Shown: piece by piece, positions 38,643 to 49,386 of the stretch
How the letters are laid out: every line of letters begins with the position of its first letter
Position numbering within the stretch: the first letter of the stretch is position 1
NCBI RefSeq assembly: GCF_023091865.1
Contig: NZ_JAHXDI010000001.1
Coordinates: 434,001-498,000 of the forward strand
Reading direction: 5' to 3'
Length of the DNA: 64,000 bases
Origin: Chromohalobacter moromii
Lineage (GTDB): Bacteria > Pseudomonadota > Gammaproteobacteria > Pseudomonadales > Halomonadaceae
Notes under the pieces: model-generated
The model's input: the letters and a program-made list of their open reading frames with translations, nothing else
Database searches by the model: none
Told to the model about the DNA's origin: nothing
Made by a program: the position numbers and the translations under genes

Positions 38643-39656
38643 ATGGCATCATCGCGTTTTACGCCTTTCGAGCGCTTATTGCTCAGCAGCCGTAACGAGG
38701 CCGATACGGCTGCGTTGTTGTTATTGGCGTGGCTGGCGATGAGCGATGGGCAGGGGACCTTGAGCGACCGCAAGCGCACCTTGCTCGACGAGCTCACCGG
38801 GGACTTTCGTCACGATCACGGTTATCAGTTGATCGTCGACCTGGCGAGTGCGCCGGATTTCGTCGCCTTGCAGCTCGCGGCGGAAGTGTTGCAGCGCTAT
38901 TATCGAGGGCCGCGCCGGGAAACCTTTCTCCGCCAAGCGATTCATGTGGCAACCCATGAAGGGGCATTGGCGGCTGGCCAGCATCATGTGCTGCGTTTTC
39001 TGGCCGACCTGCTGAACGTAGCGCCAGAGACGTTCGAGGTCTTGTTCCGGGATGTTGCCGGTTACCCGCTGGAGGCGCCCGAGGATCCGAGTGCCGCGCA
39101 TTACTGGCGGTCACGCGAGAGTGCCGATCATCGGCATTCCTCCCAGCAAGGCCGTCACGGCGCGCAAGGTGACAGCTCTCGGGAGCGCACGGGCGGGGAG
39201 GAAGACAACGCGCAAGGTTCGCGGGATCGTCACCGGCAGGAGCGGCGCTATCGCCAGCGTGAGCATGCCAAGGACGAGCGTGAAGAAGCTCGGCAGCGTC
39301 GCTGGCGTTGGCGGCGCGAGAAGACCGGGCAGCGTGAGCGGGCTGATGACGGCCAGCGTTCGGACGAAGGCAAGCGGCGCCGCGAGGGCTTTTCCCACGA
39401 GGGCTTTTCCCACGAGGGGGCGCACGCCAAGGGACATGCCACGGGTAGTAATGAAAAGGCCCAGCGGGCATTGGCCGTGCTGGGCCTGATGGAAAACGCA
39501 CAGAAGAGCGAGATTAAGCGCGCTTACCGACGTCTGGCCCAAAAGTACCATCCCGATCGCTATCATGCGCAAAGTCAGGAGGCGATGGTCACGGCGTCGC
39601 TGCGCTTTCAGCGAATCAAGAATGCCTACGATTATTTGATGCGCCAACATGCGTGA
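38643..39656 (+). CDS. DnaJ-domain protein with N-terminal helical domain and charged linker
   Basis: A 337-residue co-chaperone-like protein. Residues 1-130 form an all-helical domain (LLLLAWLAMSDGQGTLSDRKR) similar in style to TerB-like domains of DjlA. Residues 140-265 are a very polar Arg/Glu/His/Gly linker containing a tandem repeat. A C-terminal J domain follows (ALAVLGLMENAQKSEIKRAYRRLAQ) with an intact HPD at 303-305, needed to stimulate DnaK. It lacks the DjlA membrane anchor. AGGAG precedes the ATG. It overlaps the next gene by 8 bases. Confidence 0.82.
   Translation: MASSRFTPFERLLLSSRNEADTAALLLLAWLAMSDGQGTLSDRKRTLLDELTGDFRHDHGYQLIVDLASAPDFVALQLAAEVLQRYYRGPRRETFLRQAIHVATHEGALAAGQHHVLRFLADLLNVAPETFEVLFRDVAGYPLEAPEDPSAAHYWRSRESADHRHSSQQGRHGAQGDSSRERTGGEEDNAQGSRDRHRQERRYRQREHAKDEREEARQRRWRWRREKTGQRERADDGQRSDEGKRRREGFSHEGFSHEGAHAKGHATGSNEKAQRALAVLGLMENAQKSEIKRAYRRLAQKYHPDRYHAQSQEAMVTASLRFQRIKNAYDYLMRQHA
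39384..39413 (+). repeat. Perfect 15-bp tandem duplication inside the DnaJ-domain gene
   Basis: GAGGGCTTTTCCCAC occurs twice head to tail, giving EGFSH twice (residues 248-257) in the disordered linker. The unit is a multiple of three, so copy number can change without a frameshift. Confidence 0.9.
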
Positions 39657-40071
39657 TCTTTATCGACGATTGGACATACACGTGTCGGCGAGCGACGCGG
39701 GCATCGCCCGGGCCATTGCGCGCTGTGAGAATCAGGCCGTCAAGACGGACGCCGAAGATGTCTTGCGCGTCGAATCGCGCAAGCGTGAATACGACCAGCT
39801 CTATGGCACCTTGACGGGCATAGGACTGCTGCGTGCGCGCATGGGGTTGAGTCATGCGCCGTACTGGAACGGCAACGTGGCTAACGACTTCTCGATCAGC
39901 GCCGATGGCGAATACGCTCGCTACGCGGAGCTAAAGGCCAAGGTGGCCCGTGCCGTACGCGTTCACGATACCTGGCAGCAAGTGCGCAGGGGGATGCTGT
40001 GGGGCGGTGGGATTTCGTTGGCCACGGGCGTCGGCGTGGCGTTGCTGGTATTTGCGCCGGATCTTTTCTGA
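39649..40071 (+). CDS. Small membrane-anchored protein with a degenerate J-like N-terminus
   Basis: A 140-residue protein I cannot assign to a named family. The first 55 residues follow the spacing of a J domain (DLYRRLDIHVSASDAGIARAI, then DVLRVESRKREYDQLYG) but lack HPD. A polar middle part carries SHAPYWNGN and an RYAEL helix. A single hydrophobic helix (about 117-136) ends the protein, so it is probably C-terminally anchored in the inner membrane. It overlaps the DnaJ-domain gene by 8 bases, suggesting coupled translation and a joint function. Confidence 0.65.
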   Translation: MRDLYRRLDIHVSASDAGIARAIARCENQAVKTDAEDVLRVESRKREYDQLYGTLTGIGLLRARMGLSHAPYWNGNVANDFSISADGEYARYAELKAKVARAVRVHDTWQQVRRGMLWGGGISLATGVGVALLVFAPDLF

Positions 40072-40089
40072 TCCCATGTCATGGCGTCG

Positions 40090-40118
40090 TTGAGGGACCT
40101 TGCGCTACCCCCTACAAT
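40090..40118 (+). promoter_or_regulatory. Candidate sigma-70 promoter upstream of the cyo operon
   Basis: TTGAGG (40090-40095), 17 bases, TACAAT (40113-40118). This is the best promoter-like pair in the 540-base gap before cyoA and would give a leader of about 485 bases. Confidence 0.5.
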
Positions 40119-40562
40119 CGTATGAGCGCTTGCTCAGTCAAGAGGCTCAGGGTGCGACGCGGATGCGGCAATTGGTCGCTTCTATTTCGCCTGATTTTGC
40201 TTCAGAATGCCGCCCCGTCGGCTCTTCCTGCTTGTTGCCTGCATTCGAGCGAATAGCGATGCTTTAGCAGGCAGGCGAGGAGTGAGATGGCGTAAGCGAT
40301 GCGTGCTCGTTTATGGCGGAGACATTCACCATTGCCTAGCATGCGCGGTACGCCCAACCTTCAGAGCGCATCACACTCGTGTCATTGGCAGCCGGGAAAC
40401 CGGTGGCCGGTCGGGATGTATGCCATGGGGCGTTTCCAAGTGGTCAGCGATGCATGAGCCGACCATTTGGACACGCTCCAAGTCGCTGACGTTCCGTTGG
40501 TGAATGTGCCACTACATTTTGACCGCCGGGCCTAACGGGTCGCTAGCGGAGGAAAGCATTCA
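40119..40562 (+). other. Gene-free leader region upstream of cyoA
   Basis: Between the 140-residue membrane protein gene and cyoA I see no convincing gene for about 490 bases. Open frames at 39999-40256 and 40207-40503 lack ribosome sites and their Arg/Cys/Trp-rich products look non-coding. No tRNA fold or intrinsic terminator is visible. The stretch may be a long 5' leader or hold a small RNA; the sequence alone does not decide. Confidence 0.4.
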
Positions 40563-40613
40563 ATGAGCAAGCGCTGCAACGTCTTCCCATGCTTGAGTGA
40601 GGTCATGCAATGA
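40563..40613 (+). CDS. 16-residue upstream ORF coupled to cyoA (possible leader peptide)
   Basis: ATG at 40563 follows a strong ribosome site (GGAGGAAAG, 40548-40556) at good spacing. The frame encodes [16 protein letters not shown] and stops with a TGA whose first two bases lie in the cyoA start codon (ATGA at 40610-40613). Its own reading frame contains the cyoA ribosome site (GAGGT). The arrangement is that of a translationally coupled leader. It could be coincidence, as the peptide has no recognisable features beyond two cysteines. Confidence 0.45.
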   Translation: MSKRCNVFPCLSEVMQ

Positions 40614-41518
40614 GAATGAAGAAGAACCTGGGATGGCTCGGTATCCTGCCCTTGATCGCAGTGCTGCTTAGTGGCTGTGACTGGGCGCTCGTGGATCCCA
40701 AGGGTCAGATCGGGATAGAACAGAAATCACTGATTATTACCGCTTTCTGGCTAATGATGATCGTGGTGATCCCCGTCATCGTAATGACGGTGGTTTTTGC
40801 TTGGAAATATCGGCATAGCAACCATACCGCCAAGTACATGCCGGACTGGGCGCACTCCAACAAGATCGAAGCCGTCGTGTGGCTCATCCCCTGCATCATC
40901 ATCCTGTTTCTGGGGATCATTACCTGGAAAACGTCGCACTCGCTGGATCCGCACAAGCCGATCGAATCCGACGCCGAGACCATGGAAGTACAGGTCGTCG
41001 CTTTGGACTGGAAGTGGCTGTTCATCTATCCCGAGCAAGGCATCGCAACGGTCAACGAAGTAGCCATGCCCGTCGATGTGCCGGTTCACTTCAGCGTGAC
41101 ATCGGCGTCGGTGATGAACTCGTTCTTCATTCCCACGCTGGGTAGTCAGATCTATGCCATGGCTGGCATGGACAACGACGTGTACCTGGTGGCGAACGAG
41201 GCGGGCGTCTACGACGGCAAGTCCTCCAACTACAGTGGCGAGGGTTTCTCGGAGATGACCTTCGATGCGCATGCCATGTCGCAGGATGATTTCGATGCCT
41301 GGGTCGACAAGGTGGGTCAGTCGTCCGAAACGCTCTCGTATGAAGGGAGCTACCAAGAGTTGGCGGAACCGTCCACGGACCATCCTGTGGAGTATTTCTC
41401 CGACGTAACGTCAGACCTGTACCGCGACATCGTCGAGGGTTTCCATGGTGGCAACGGTGAAGGTGGACACGATGGCGGCCATGGCGAGACGTCCATGAGC
41501 GCAGAGGCAGCGGAGTAA
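40610..41518 (+). CDS. cyoA: Cytochrome bo3 ubiquinol oxidase subunit II
   Basis: Subunit II of the haem-copper quinol oxidase. The 302-residue product has a lipoprotein signal (LIAVLLSGC, Cys23), two transmembrane helices (about 40-62 and 85-105), and a periplasmic cupredoxin domain ([31 protein letters not shown] style region). The Cu-A ligands of cytochrome c oxidases are absent, which indicates a quinol oxidase. The last 30 residues are Gly/His-rich. An ATG at 40616 is a possible alternative start. Confidence 0.94.
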   Translation: MRMKKNLGWLGILPLIAVLLSGCDWALVDPKGQIGIEQKSLIITAFWLMMIVVIPVIVMTVVFAWKYRHSNHTAKYMPDWAHSNKIEAVVWLIPCIIILFLGIITWKTSHSLDPHKPIESDAETMEVQVVALDWKWLFIYPEQGIATVNEVAMPVDVPVHFSVTSASVMNSFFIPTLGSQIYAMAGMDNDVYLVANEAGVYDGKSSNYSGEGFSEMTFDAHAMSQDDFDAWVDKVGQSSETLSYEGSYQELAEPSTDHPVEYFSDVTSDLYRDIVEGFHGGNGEGGHDGGHGETSMSAEAAE

Positions 41519-41522
41519 CATT

Positions 41523-43502
41523 ATGTTCGGAAAACTTGGACTTGACGATATTCCCTATCATGAGCCAATTCTGGTCGTGACGGCTATTGTCATGATGCTG
41601 GGTGGCTTAGCCATCGTCGGCTTGCTGACGTACTTCAAGAAGTGGAAATGGCTGTGGACGGAGTGGATCACCTCCATCGACCACAAGAAGCTGGGTATCA
41701 TGTATTTCCTCGTGGCGCTGGTCATGCTGTTGCGCGGTTTCTCCGACGCCATCATGATGCGTACCCAACAGGCCATGGCCGCCGGAGGGGCCGAGGGCTA
41801 TCTACCCCCGGAACACTACGATCAGATCTTTACCGCGCATGGTGTGATCATGATCTTCTTCGTGGCCATGCCCATGGTCATCGGCCTGATGAACCTGGTC
41901 GTGCCGCTGCAGATCGGCGCGCGTGACGTTGCCTTCCCGTTCATGAACAACCTGAGCTTCTGGCTGTTCGTCGCGGGCGTGGCGCTGACCATGATCTCGC
42001 TGCTCATCGGCGAGTACGGCAAGACCGGCTGGTTGGCCTATGCGCCATTATCGGGAATACAGTACAGTCCCGGCGTAGGGGTCGATTACTGGATATGGGG
42101 ACTGCAGATATCGGGGATCGGCACGACCCTGACCGGTATCAACTTCTTCGTCACCATTCTGAAGATGCGTACCAAGGGCATGACGATGTTCCGTATGCCG
42201 GTCTTCACTTGGACGTCGCTGGTTGCGAACGTTCTGATCATTGCTTCTTTCCCGATTCTGACCGCGACTATCGCGCTTTTGACTCTCGATCGTTACTTGG
42301 GGACGCACTTCTTCACGAACGATATGGGCGGCAACATGATGATGTACGTCAACCTCATCTGGGCCTGGGGCCATCCTGAGGTGTACATTCTCATCCTGCC
42401 GGCGTTCGGGGTGTTCTCTGAGGTCATTGCGACCTTCGCCAAGAAGCGCCTGTTCGGTTACAACACCATGGTCTGGGCGACCTTGGCGATCGGTATACTG
42501 TCGTTCGTGGTGTGGCTGCACCACTTCTTCACCATGGGGGCAGGCGCGAACGTCAACGCCTTCTTCGGTATCGCGACGATGATCATCGCCATTCCGACTG
42601 GGGTGAAGATCTTTAACTGGTTGTTCACCATGTACCGTGGCCGCCTGGAGTTCACTTCTCCGGTGCTGTGGACGCTGGGCTTTATCATCACCTTTACCAT
42701 CGGTGGCATGACGGGTGTGATGCTGGCAGTACCGGGTGCCAACTTCGTGCTGCACAACAGCCTGTTCGTCATTGCCCACTTCCACAACGTCATCATCGGC
42801 GGCGTGGTGTTCGGCATGCTGGCGGGCCTGACCTACTGGTTCCCGAAAGCGTTTGGCTTCAAGCTCGATGAAAAGTGGGGCAAGCGCTCCTTCTGGTTCT
42901 GGATCGTCGGCTTCTATCTGGCCTTCATGCCGCTCTACATCCTGAGCTTCATGGGCGCGGTGCGTCGCATGCAGTCCTATGCGAACCCCGAATGGCAGCC
43001 GCTGATGATCGTGGCGTGGGTCGGTGCCGTGTGCATCCTGCTCGGTATCGCTTGCACCGTGATCCAGTTCATCGTGAGTATTCGCAATCGCGAGAAGTAT
43101 GCCGACATCACGGGCGATCCGTGGGATGCGCGTACCCTGGAGTGGTCCACGTCTTCACCGGCGCCGTTCTACAACTTCGCGCATCTGCCCCATGTCGGCT
43201 CCATCGATGCCTTCTGGGAAGCGAAGAAAGAAAAAGGCATGGCGGCGGACAAGCCGACGCAGTACGAAGACATCCACATGCCCAGGAACACCGTGGCGGG
43301 ACCTGTCATCGGTCTGATCAGCATCGCGTTCGGTTTCGCGCTGGTCTGGCATATCTGGTGGCTGGTCGGTGTCAGCGCGATTGGCATGTTCGTGGCCTTC
43401 ATGTTCCGTGTCTTCAATGACGACATTGACTACTACGTCCCGGCGGCAGAAGTCGAACGCATTGAGCGCGAGCACCATAAACGGCTGGAGATGCAGGCGT
43501 AA
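41523..43502 (+). CDS. cyoB: Cytochrome bo3 ubiquinol oxidase subunit I
   Basis: The catalytic subunit, which reduces O2 to water and pumps protons with haems b and o3 and Cu-B. The 659-residue product has about 15 helices. Haem and Cu-B ligands are visible: AHGVIMIFF (His), [14 protein letters not shown] (His and cross-linked Tyr), [10 protein letters not shown] (His pair), and [13 protein letters not shown] (His pair). Length matches E. coli CyoB (663). GGAG precedes the ATG; it starts 4 bases after cyoA. Confidence 0.97.
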   Translation: MFGKLGLDDIPYHEPILVVTAIVMMLGGLAIVGLLTYFKKWKWLWTEWITSIDHKKLGIMYFLVALVMLLRGFSDAIMMRTQQAMAAGGAEGYLPPEHYDQIFTAHGVIMIFFVAMPMVIGLMNLVVPLQIGARDVAFPFMNNLSFWLFVAGVALTMISLLIGEYGKTGWLAYAPLSGIQYSPGVGVDYWIWGLQISGIGTTLTGINFFVTILKMRTKGMTMFRMPVFTWTSLVANVLIIASFPILTATIALLTLDRYLGTHFFTNDMGGNMMMYVNLIWAWGHPEVYILILPAFGVFSEVIATFAKKRLFGYNTMVWATLAIGILSFVVWLHHFFTMGAGANVNAFFGIATMIIAIPTGVKIFNWLFTMYRGRLEFTSPVLWTLGFIITFTIGGMTGVMLAVPGANFVLHNSLFVIAHFHNVIIGGVVFGMLAGLTYWFPKAFGFKLDEKWGKRSFWFWIVGFYLAFMPLYILSFMGAVRRMQSYANPEWQPLMIVAWVGAVCILLGIACTVIQFIVSIRNREKYADITGDPWDARTLEWSTSSPAPFYNFAHLPHVGSIDAFWEAKKEKGMAADKPTQYEDIHMPRNTVAGPVIGLISIAFGFALVWHIWWLVGVSAIGMFVAFMFRVFNDDIDYYVPAAEVERIEREHHKRLEMQA

Positions 43503-43504
43503 TC

Positions 43505-44122
43505 ATGACGACGCAAACAGTTAATCAACATGACGCTCATGCCCACGATGGGCATGAGCACCACGATGCCAGTGGCATGAAGTTGTTCGGCTTCTGGGTC
43601 TACCTGATGAGTGACCTGGTCATCTTCGGGAGCCTTTTCGCGACCTATGCCGTGCTCATGAAGGGCACGGCGGGTGGCCCCTCTGGGGCCGATATCTTCG
43701 AGCTCCCGCTGATTTTGGTCAGTACCTTCCTGCTGCTATTCAGTAGTTTCACCTATGGCATGGCCGTGCTGGCCATGCATGCCGATCGAGTGGCGCAGGT
43801 GAAAGGATGGTTGGTCATCACGTTCTTGCTGGGTGCCGGCTTTATAGGGTTGGAAATCTATGAATTCCATCACCTGATTGCTGAAGGCTTCGGGCCGGAT
43901 CGTAGTGCTTTCCTATCTTCCTTCTTCACGCTGGTCGGGACGCACGGCCTTCACGTGACCTTCGGCTTGATCTGGATGCTGGTGATGATCGTCCAACTGT
44001 TCACGAAGGGTCTTAACGACAAGACGCGCCCGCGCATCATGTGCCTGAGCCTGTTCTGGCACTTCCTGGATATCGTGTGGATCTGTGTCTTCACCTTCGT
44101 CTATTTGATGGGAGTTCTGTAA
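43505..44122 (+). CDS. cyoC: Cytochrome bo3 ubiquinol oxidase subunit III
   Basis: Subunit III of the bo3 oxidase, a 205-residue protein with five transmembrane helices after a His-rich N-terminus ([13 protein letters not shown]). Family features are [19 protein letters not shown], the membrane-embedded [16 protein letters not shown] (conserved Glu), and [16 protein letters not shown]. It follows cyoB by 2 bases, and its TAA stop shares one base with the cyoD ATG. Confidence 0.95.
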   Translation: MTTQTVNQHDAHAHDGHEHHDASGMKLFGFWVYLMSDLVIFGSLFATYAVLMKGTAGGPSGADIFELPLILVSTFLLLFSSFTYGMAVLAMHADRVAQVKGWLVITFLLGAGFIGLEIYEFHHLIAEGFGPDRSAFLSSFFTLVGTHGLHVTFGLIWMLVMIVQLFTKGLNDKTRPRIMCLSLFWHFLDIVWICVFTFVYLMGVL

Positions 44123-44457
44123 TGAGCGATGCACATGCTTCCCACGATGGTGGCAACCACGGCAGCGTCAAGTCCTATGTGATTGGCTTGATACTCTCTC
44201 TTGTATTGACGATCATCCCGTTCTGGATGGTCATGAGCGGTGGCTTCAGCAATATGGCCATCGTTTTGACGATCTCGATCATGGCCATCTGTCAGGTGCT
44301 GGTGCAGTTGATCATGTTCATGCACTTGGACTTCAAGACAGAAGAAGGATGGAACGCAGGGTCCTTTATCTTCACTGCGTTGATCCTGGTCATCCTGGTA
44401 GGTGGGTCGCTGTGGATCATGCAGAACCTGCACGCCAACATGATGCTTGGTGGGTGA
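44122..44457 (+). CDS. cyoD: Cytochrome bo3 ubiquinol oxidase subunit IV
   Basis: Subunit IV, a 111-residue three-helix protein that stabilises the bo3 complex. The N-terminal polar part ([15 protein letters not shown]) is followed by helices with [19 protein letters not shown], the family signature, and a last helix from about 80-100. ATG 44122 overlaps the cyoC stop; the longer frame from 44041 lies inside cyoC. Confidence 0.94.
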   Translation: MSDAHASHDGGNHGSVKSYVIGLILSLVLTIIPFWMVMSGGFSNMAIVLTISIMAICQVLVQLIMFMHLDFKTEEGWNAGSFIFTALILVILVGGSLWIMQNLHANMMLGG

Positions 44458-44470
44458 GTCGCTCGGCGTG

Positions 44471-45358
44471 ATGCTCAAACCCTACGTCTCCATTACCAAG
44501 CCGGGCATCATCTTCGGCAATCTGATCTCCGTGGCCGGGGGCTTTTTCCTCGCTTCTCAAGGAAGCGTGGATGGTGTGCTCTTTCTGGCCACGGTCATCG
44601 GTATTGCGTTGGTGATCGCGTCCGGGTGCGTGTTCAATAATTACATCGATCGCGATATCGATCGTTTGATGGAGCGTACCCAAGGGCGTGTCACGGTCCA
44701 GGGGCTGATTTCACCCGGCATCACACTGGCGTATGGCAGTGTGTTGGGCATGGCAGGCTTCTTGATCCTTTGGTTCGGCACCAATGCCTTGGCGACGCTG
44801 TTCGCCTTGCTCGGGTTCGTCGTCTATGTCGGGCTGTATAGCCTTTATCTCAAACGACACTCGGTCTATGGCACCCTGGTGGGCAGTTTGTCGGGTGCGG
44901 CGCCGCCGGTGGTGGGCTATTGTGCGGTCAGCGGCCAGTTCGATCTTGGTGCGCTGACGCTGCTTTTGATCTTCTGCCTGTGGCAGATGCCGCATTCGTA
45001 TGCCATTGCCATCTTTCGCTATCAGGACTATCGCGCAGCGTCGATCCCGGTACTGCCGGTCACGCGTGGCGTGAGGGCGGCGAAGCATCACATCTTCTGG
45101 TATATCCTGGCGTTCTTGGTTGCGACCCTGATGCTCACGCTAGGAGGCTATGCCGGATATGGCTATTTCGCGGTGGCGGCAGCGATGGGGATTTATTGGC
45201 TCGTCATGGCCCTTCGCGGCTATCGCACCGGCGACGACCGCGTGTGGGCCAAGAAGGTGTTCATCTTCTCGATCTTCACCATCACGGCGCTCAGCATCAT
45301 GATGTCGATCGACTTTCAGGTCACGGATACCGAAGTGCTGATGACGTCATTGCGTTGA
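44471..45358 (+). CDS. cyoE: Protohaem IX farnesyltransferase (haem O synthase)
   Basis: CyoE adds a farnesyl group to haem B to make the haem O used by CyoB. The 295-residue membrane prenyltransferase starts [19 protein letters not shown]. The first metal/prenyl motif is in [15 protein letters not shown] (NxxxD), with [18 protein letters not shown] and [16 protein letters not shown] also conserved. ATG 44471 matches E. coli CyoE; the frame is open from a TTG at 44447 inside cyoD. A hairpin terminator follows, ending the cyo operon. Confidence 0.95.
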   Translation: MLKPYVSITKPGIIFGNLISVAGGFFLASQGSVDGVLFLATVIGIALVIASGCVFNNYIDRDIDRLMERTQGRVTVQGLISPGITLAYGSVLGMAGFLILWFGTNALATLFALLGFVVYVGLYSLYLKRHSVYGTLVGSLSGAAPPVVGYCAVSGQFDLGALTLLLIFCLWQMPHSYAIAIFRYQDYRAASIPVLPVTRGVRAAKHHIFWYILAFLVATLMLTLGGYAGYGYFAVAAAMGIYWLVMALRGYRTGDDRVWAKKVFIFSIFTITALSIMMSIDFQVTDTEVLMTSLR

Positions 45359-45381
45359 TCTCGCCTCACGTGCTTGAAATG

Positions 45382-45414
45382 AAAAGCCACGCCCTATAAA
45401 GGCGTGGCTTTTTT
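45382..45414 (+). terminator. Intrinsic terminator after the cyo operon
   Basis: AAAAGCCACGCC (45382-45393), loop CTATAAA, GGCGTGGCTTTT (45401-45412), continuing in T. The core CCACGCC/GGCGTGG recurs 800 bases on at 46200. Confidence 0.9.
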
Positions 45415-45472
45415 CGTCTTACGGGCGGTATCCAGGTCGAGTCCCAGATTGAACTGATGGTCAGATCGAGGC

Positions 45473-46012
45473 CTAGCGCGTGTAATCACGTACGCCGCGC
45501 AGGATCCACGGCTCATCGCCGAGTTCGTGATGCTCGCCGTGCAGTACGTTGATGTTGCCGGTGCCCTCCATGATCATTGCATGCACCTGACGGGTATCCG
45601 AGACATTGGCTCGGCGCATGTGGGCGCGCAGATCATCCTCGGTGACGCGCGCCACACGCAGATTGGCGTGCTTGATCTCGCCACCCGGCCCCATGAGCAG
45701 AATTGGCCGATTGTCGGTCGCCGCCTCAAACACAGAGAAACGCGAGCGCAGTCGCGACACGAGCAGTTGCAGCACGTACAGCGTAGCCACTGCCACCAAC
45801 CCCTGGAGAAGGGGCGGATTCTTGGAGACCACCACGCTGGCGATCATCGAGCCGAGCGCGATCGTGACCACGATATCGAAAGTCGACATCTCGGCGAAGC
45901 TACGCACGCCCGACCACCGTGCCAAAGCTACCACGACTAGGTACAGCACGACCGTACACAAGACCACCCAGATCAAATTGGAGGGATGGGATACGAGCCA
46001 GTCGTTGAGCAT
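45473..46012 (-). CDS. YetF/YcaP-like membrane protein (DUF421)
   Basis: A 179-residue inner-membrane protein of the DUF421 family, function unknown. Three helices lie in the first 95 residues, with VLARWSGVRSFAEMSTFDIVV-type sequence (read as ARWSGVRSFAEMSTFDIV) and TIALGSMIAS diagnostic of the family. A cytoplasmic domain follows (DNRPILLMGPGGEI, RVTEDDLRAHMRRANVSD), ending near GDEPWILRG. I choose ATG 46012 because AGGAG sits 7 bases upstream, against the open frame to 46039. It stands alone between two similar hairpins. Confidence 0.85.
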   Translation of the reverse strand: MLNDWLVSHPSNLIWVVLCTVVLYLVVVALARWSGVRSFAEMSTFDIVVTIALGSMIASVVVSKNPPLLQGLVAVATLYVLQLLVSRLRSRFSVFEAATDNRPILLMGPGGEIKHANLRVARVTEDDLRAHMRRANVSDTRQVHAMIMEGTGNINVLHGEHHELGDEPWILRGVRDYTR

Positions 46013-46198
46013 ATCGACGCTCCTGTCTGCGATGGTCATTGATCGCCGACCGCGATCGAAGGATCATCCAGTCTAGAGGCTATTTGGACCTCACGCACCC
46101 CGAACGCTACGGTGCCGGCCCCCTTTTTGAGCAGCCAGTCCGGGCCGGACATCGGCCACGACGTTTCGCCCCTCAGGAAGGGGCAGCGCGAAATGAAA

Positions 46199-46226
46199 TA
46201 CCACGCCATAAAGGCGTGGTTTTTTC
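46199..46226. terminator. Hairpin downstream of thiC, near-copy of the cyo terminator
   Basis: ACCACGCC (46200-46207), loop ATAAA, GGCGTGGT (46213-46220) then T-rich on the + strand. No + strand gene ends here, so its likely use is as the thiC terminator on the - strand, where TATTTCATTTC follows the stem. Confidence 0.7.
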
Positions 46227-46240
46227 GTTTCGGGCGCGTA

Positions 46241-48151
<1,911 letters not shown>

Positions 48152-48236
48152 TCATGACGCAAGTCAGGCCGGCGCACAGCGTAGGCGGGAGAAGTAAGCA
48201 ACGACGGATGACGTCCTGACGCCGCGGACTCCGCTT

Positions 48237-48346
48237 GATCCCTACGCCGGTACTAGCCGGATCAGGTTCGTCGGGATCCGTCGTGGCGTCCGCCGGGATG
48301 GCGAGCGCAGGACGATCTCAGCCGGTTCCACCGGCACCCCGTCAAG
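48237..48346 (-). promoter_or_regulatory. TPP (THI) riboswitch controlling thiC
   Basis: Reading the - strand, GGGGTGCC with GGCTGAGA (sensor helix) is followed by CCCGACGAACCTGATCCGG and CGTAGGGA, the conserved TPP aptamer core. About 97 bases separate the aptamer from the thiC ATG, with no T-tract hairpin, so control of translation start is more likely than termination. Confidence 0.93.
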
Positions 48347-48470
48347 CTATCGTCTAGAGTCTAACAAGGTATCGGCCGAATGAAATCCCCAGGGCGATGT
48401 GTATGGCAAGAGGGACGTCAAATCCTCGTTTGCATGCTAATGTCTAAGGGAGAAGTCACCACAGGAGCGT

Positions 48471-49358
48471 ATGAATATGAAGGTTGGATTCATTGGTCTG
48501 GGTGCCATGGGACGTGGCATGGCGCAGCAGTTACTCGAGGCGGGGCATGACGTCACGGTGTGGAACCGTTCCCCGGAGGCCGCCGAGGCGCTCGCCGAGC
48601 AGGGCGCCAAGATCGCCAAGAAACCGGCCGACGCGGCGCGGTGTGAGGTGCTGGTGAGCATGCTGGCCGACGATCAGGCTGCGCATCAGGTGCTGGTCGA
48701 CAGTAAGGCCATCGAGGCGATGAAAAAAGGCAGCGTTCACGTCAACATGGCCACGGTGTCGGTGGCTTTCGCGCGCGGCATGGCGGCGCTCCACGAGCGC
48801 CTGGGCGTGGGCTATGTCGCCGCGCCGGTGCTGGGGCGTCCGGACGTCGCGGCGTCGGGTAAGCTCAATATCATTGCTGCCGGCAATGAGGCGCATATCG
48901 AGCAGGTCAGGCCGCTGCTGGAGGCCATGGGGCAAGGCATCTGGCCGTTGGGTGAGTCGCCGGAGCGAGCCAACGTGGCGAAGATCGCCGCCAATTTCAT
49001 GCTTGCCAGTGCCATCGAATCGATGGCCGAGGCCTCGACATTGACCCGTGCGTACGGCATCGAAGCCAGCGATTTTCTGGATATCGTCACCAACACGCTC
49101 TTCGCCTCGCCGGCTTATAAGGGCTATGGCAAGATGATCGCCGAGGCACGCTTCGAGCCTGCCGGCTTCACGATGCGTCTCGGCCACAAGGATGTCGGGC
49201 TGGCCTTGAGCGCGGGTGATGAGCAGAGCGTTGCTTTGCCATTGGGCAGCGCGGTGCGTGATCGTCTGCTCGATGCCCTGGCCCATGGTGATGGTGAAAA
49301 GGATTGGTCGGGGCTCGCCGAGGTTGCCGCGCGCCAGGCGCATTTGGACAAGCGCTAG
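48471..49358 (+). CDS. NAD(P)-dependent beta-hydroxyacid dehydrogenase family oxidoreductase
   Basis: A 295-residue member of the 3-hydroxyisobutyrate dehydrogenase family. The N-terminal nucleotide fold is VGFIGLGAMGRGMAQQLLEAG followed by VTVWNRSPEA, with the Arg after the second strand suggesting NADP. The catalytic Lys is in RANVAKIAANFMLAS, and LGHKDVGLALS is near the C-terminus. The substrate (hydroxyisobutyrate, tartronate semialdehyde, succinic semialdehyde or other) cannot be told. CAGGAG precedes the ATG at 48471; ATG 48477 is an alternative. It is divergent from thiC. Confidence 0.87.
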   Translation: MNMKVGFIGLGAMGRGMAQQLLEAGHDVTVWNRSPEAAEALAEQGAKIAKKPADAARCEVLVSMLADDQAAHQVLVDSKAIEAMKKGSVHVNMATVSVAFARGMAALHERLGVGYVAAPVLGRPDVAASGKLNIIAAGNEAHIEQVRPLLEAMGQGIWPLGESPERANVAKIAANFMLASAIESMAEASTLTRAYGIEASDFLDIVTNTLFASPAYKGYGKMIAEARFEPAGFTMRLGHKDVGLALSAGDEQSVALPLGSAVRDRLLDALAHGDGEKDWSGLAEVAARQAHLDKR

Positions 49359-49386
49359 GGACTTTTAGACGAGGCCTAGGCCATGT

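Noticed and set aside
40207-40503. 98-codon open frame in the cyoA leader region
   Set aside because: No ribosome site, and the Arg/Cys/Trp-rich composition does not look like a protein of this genome.
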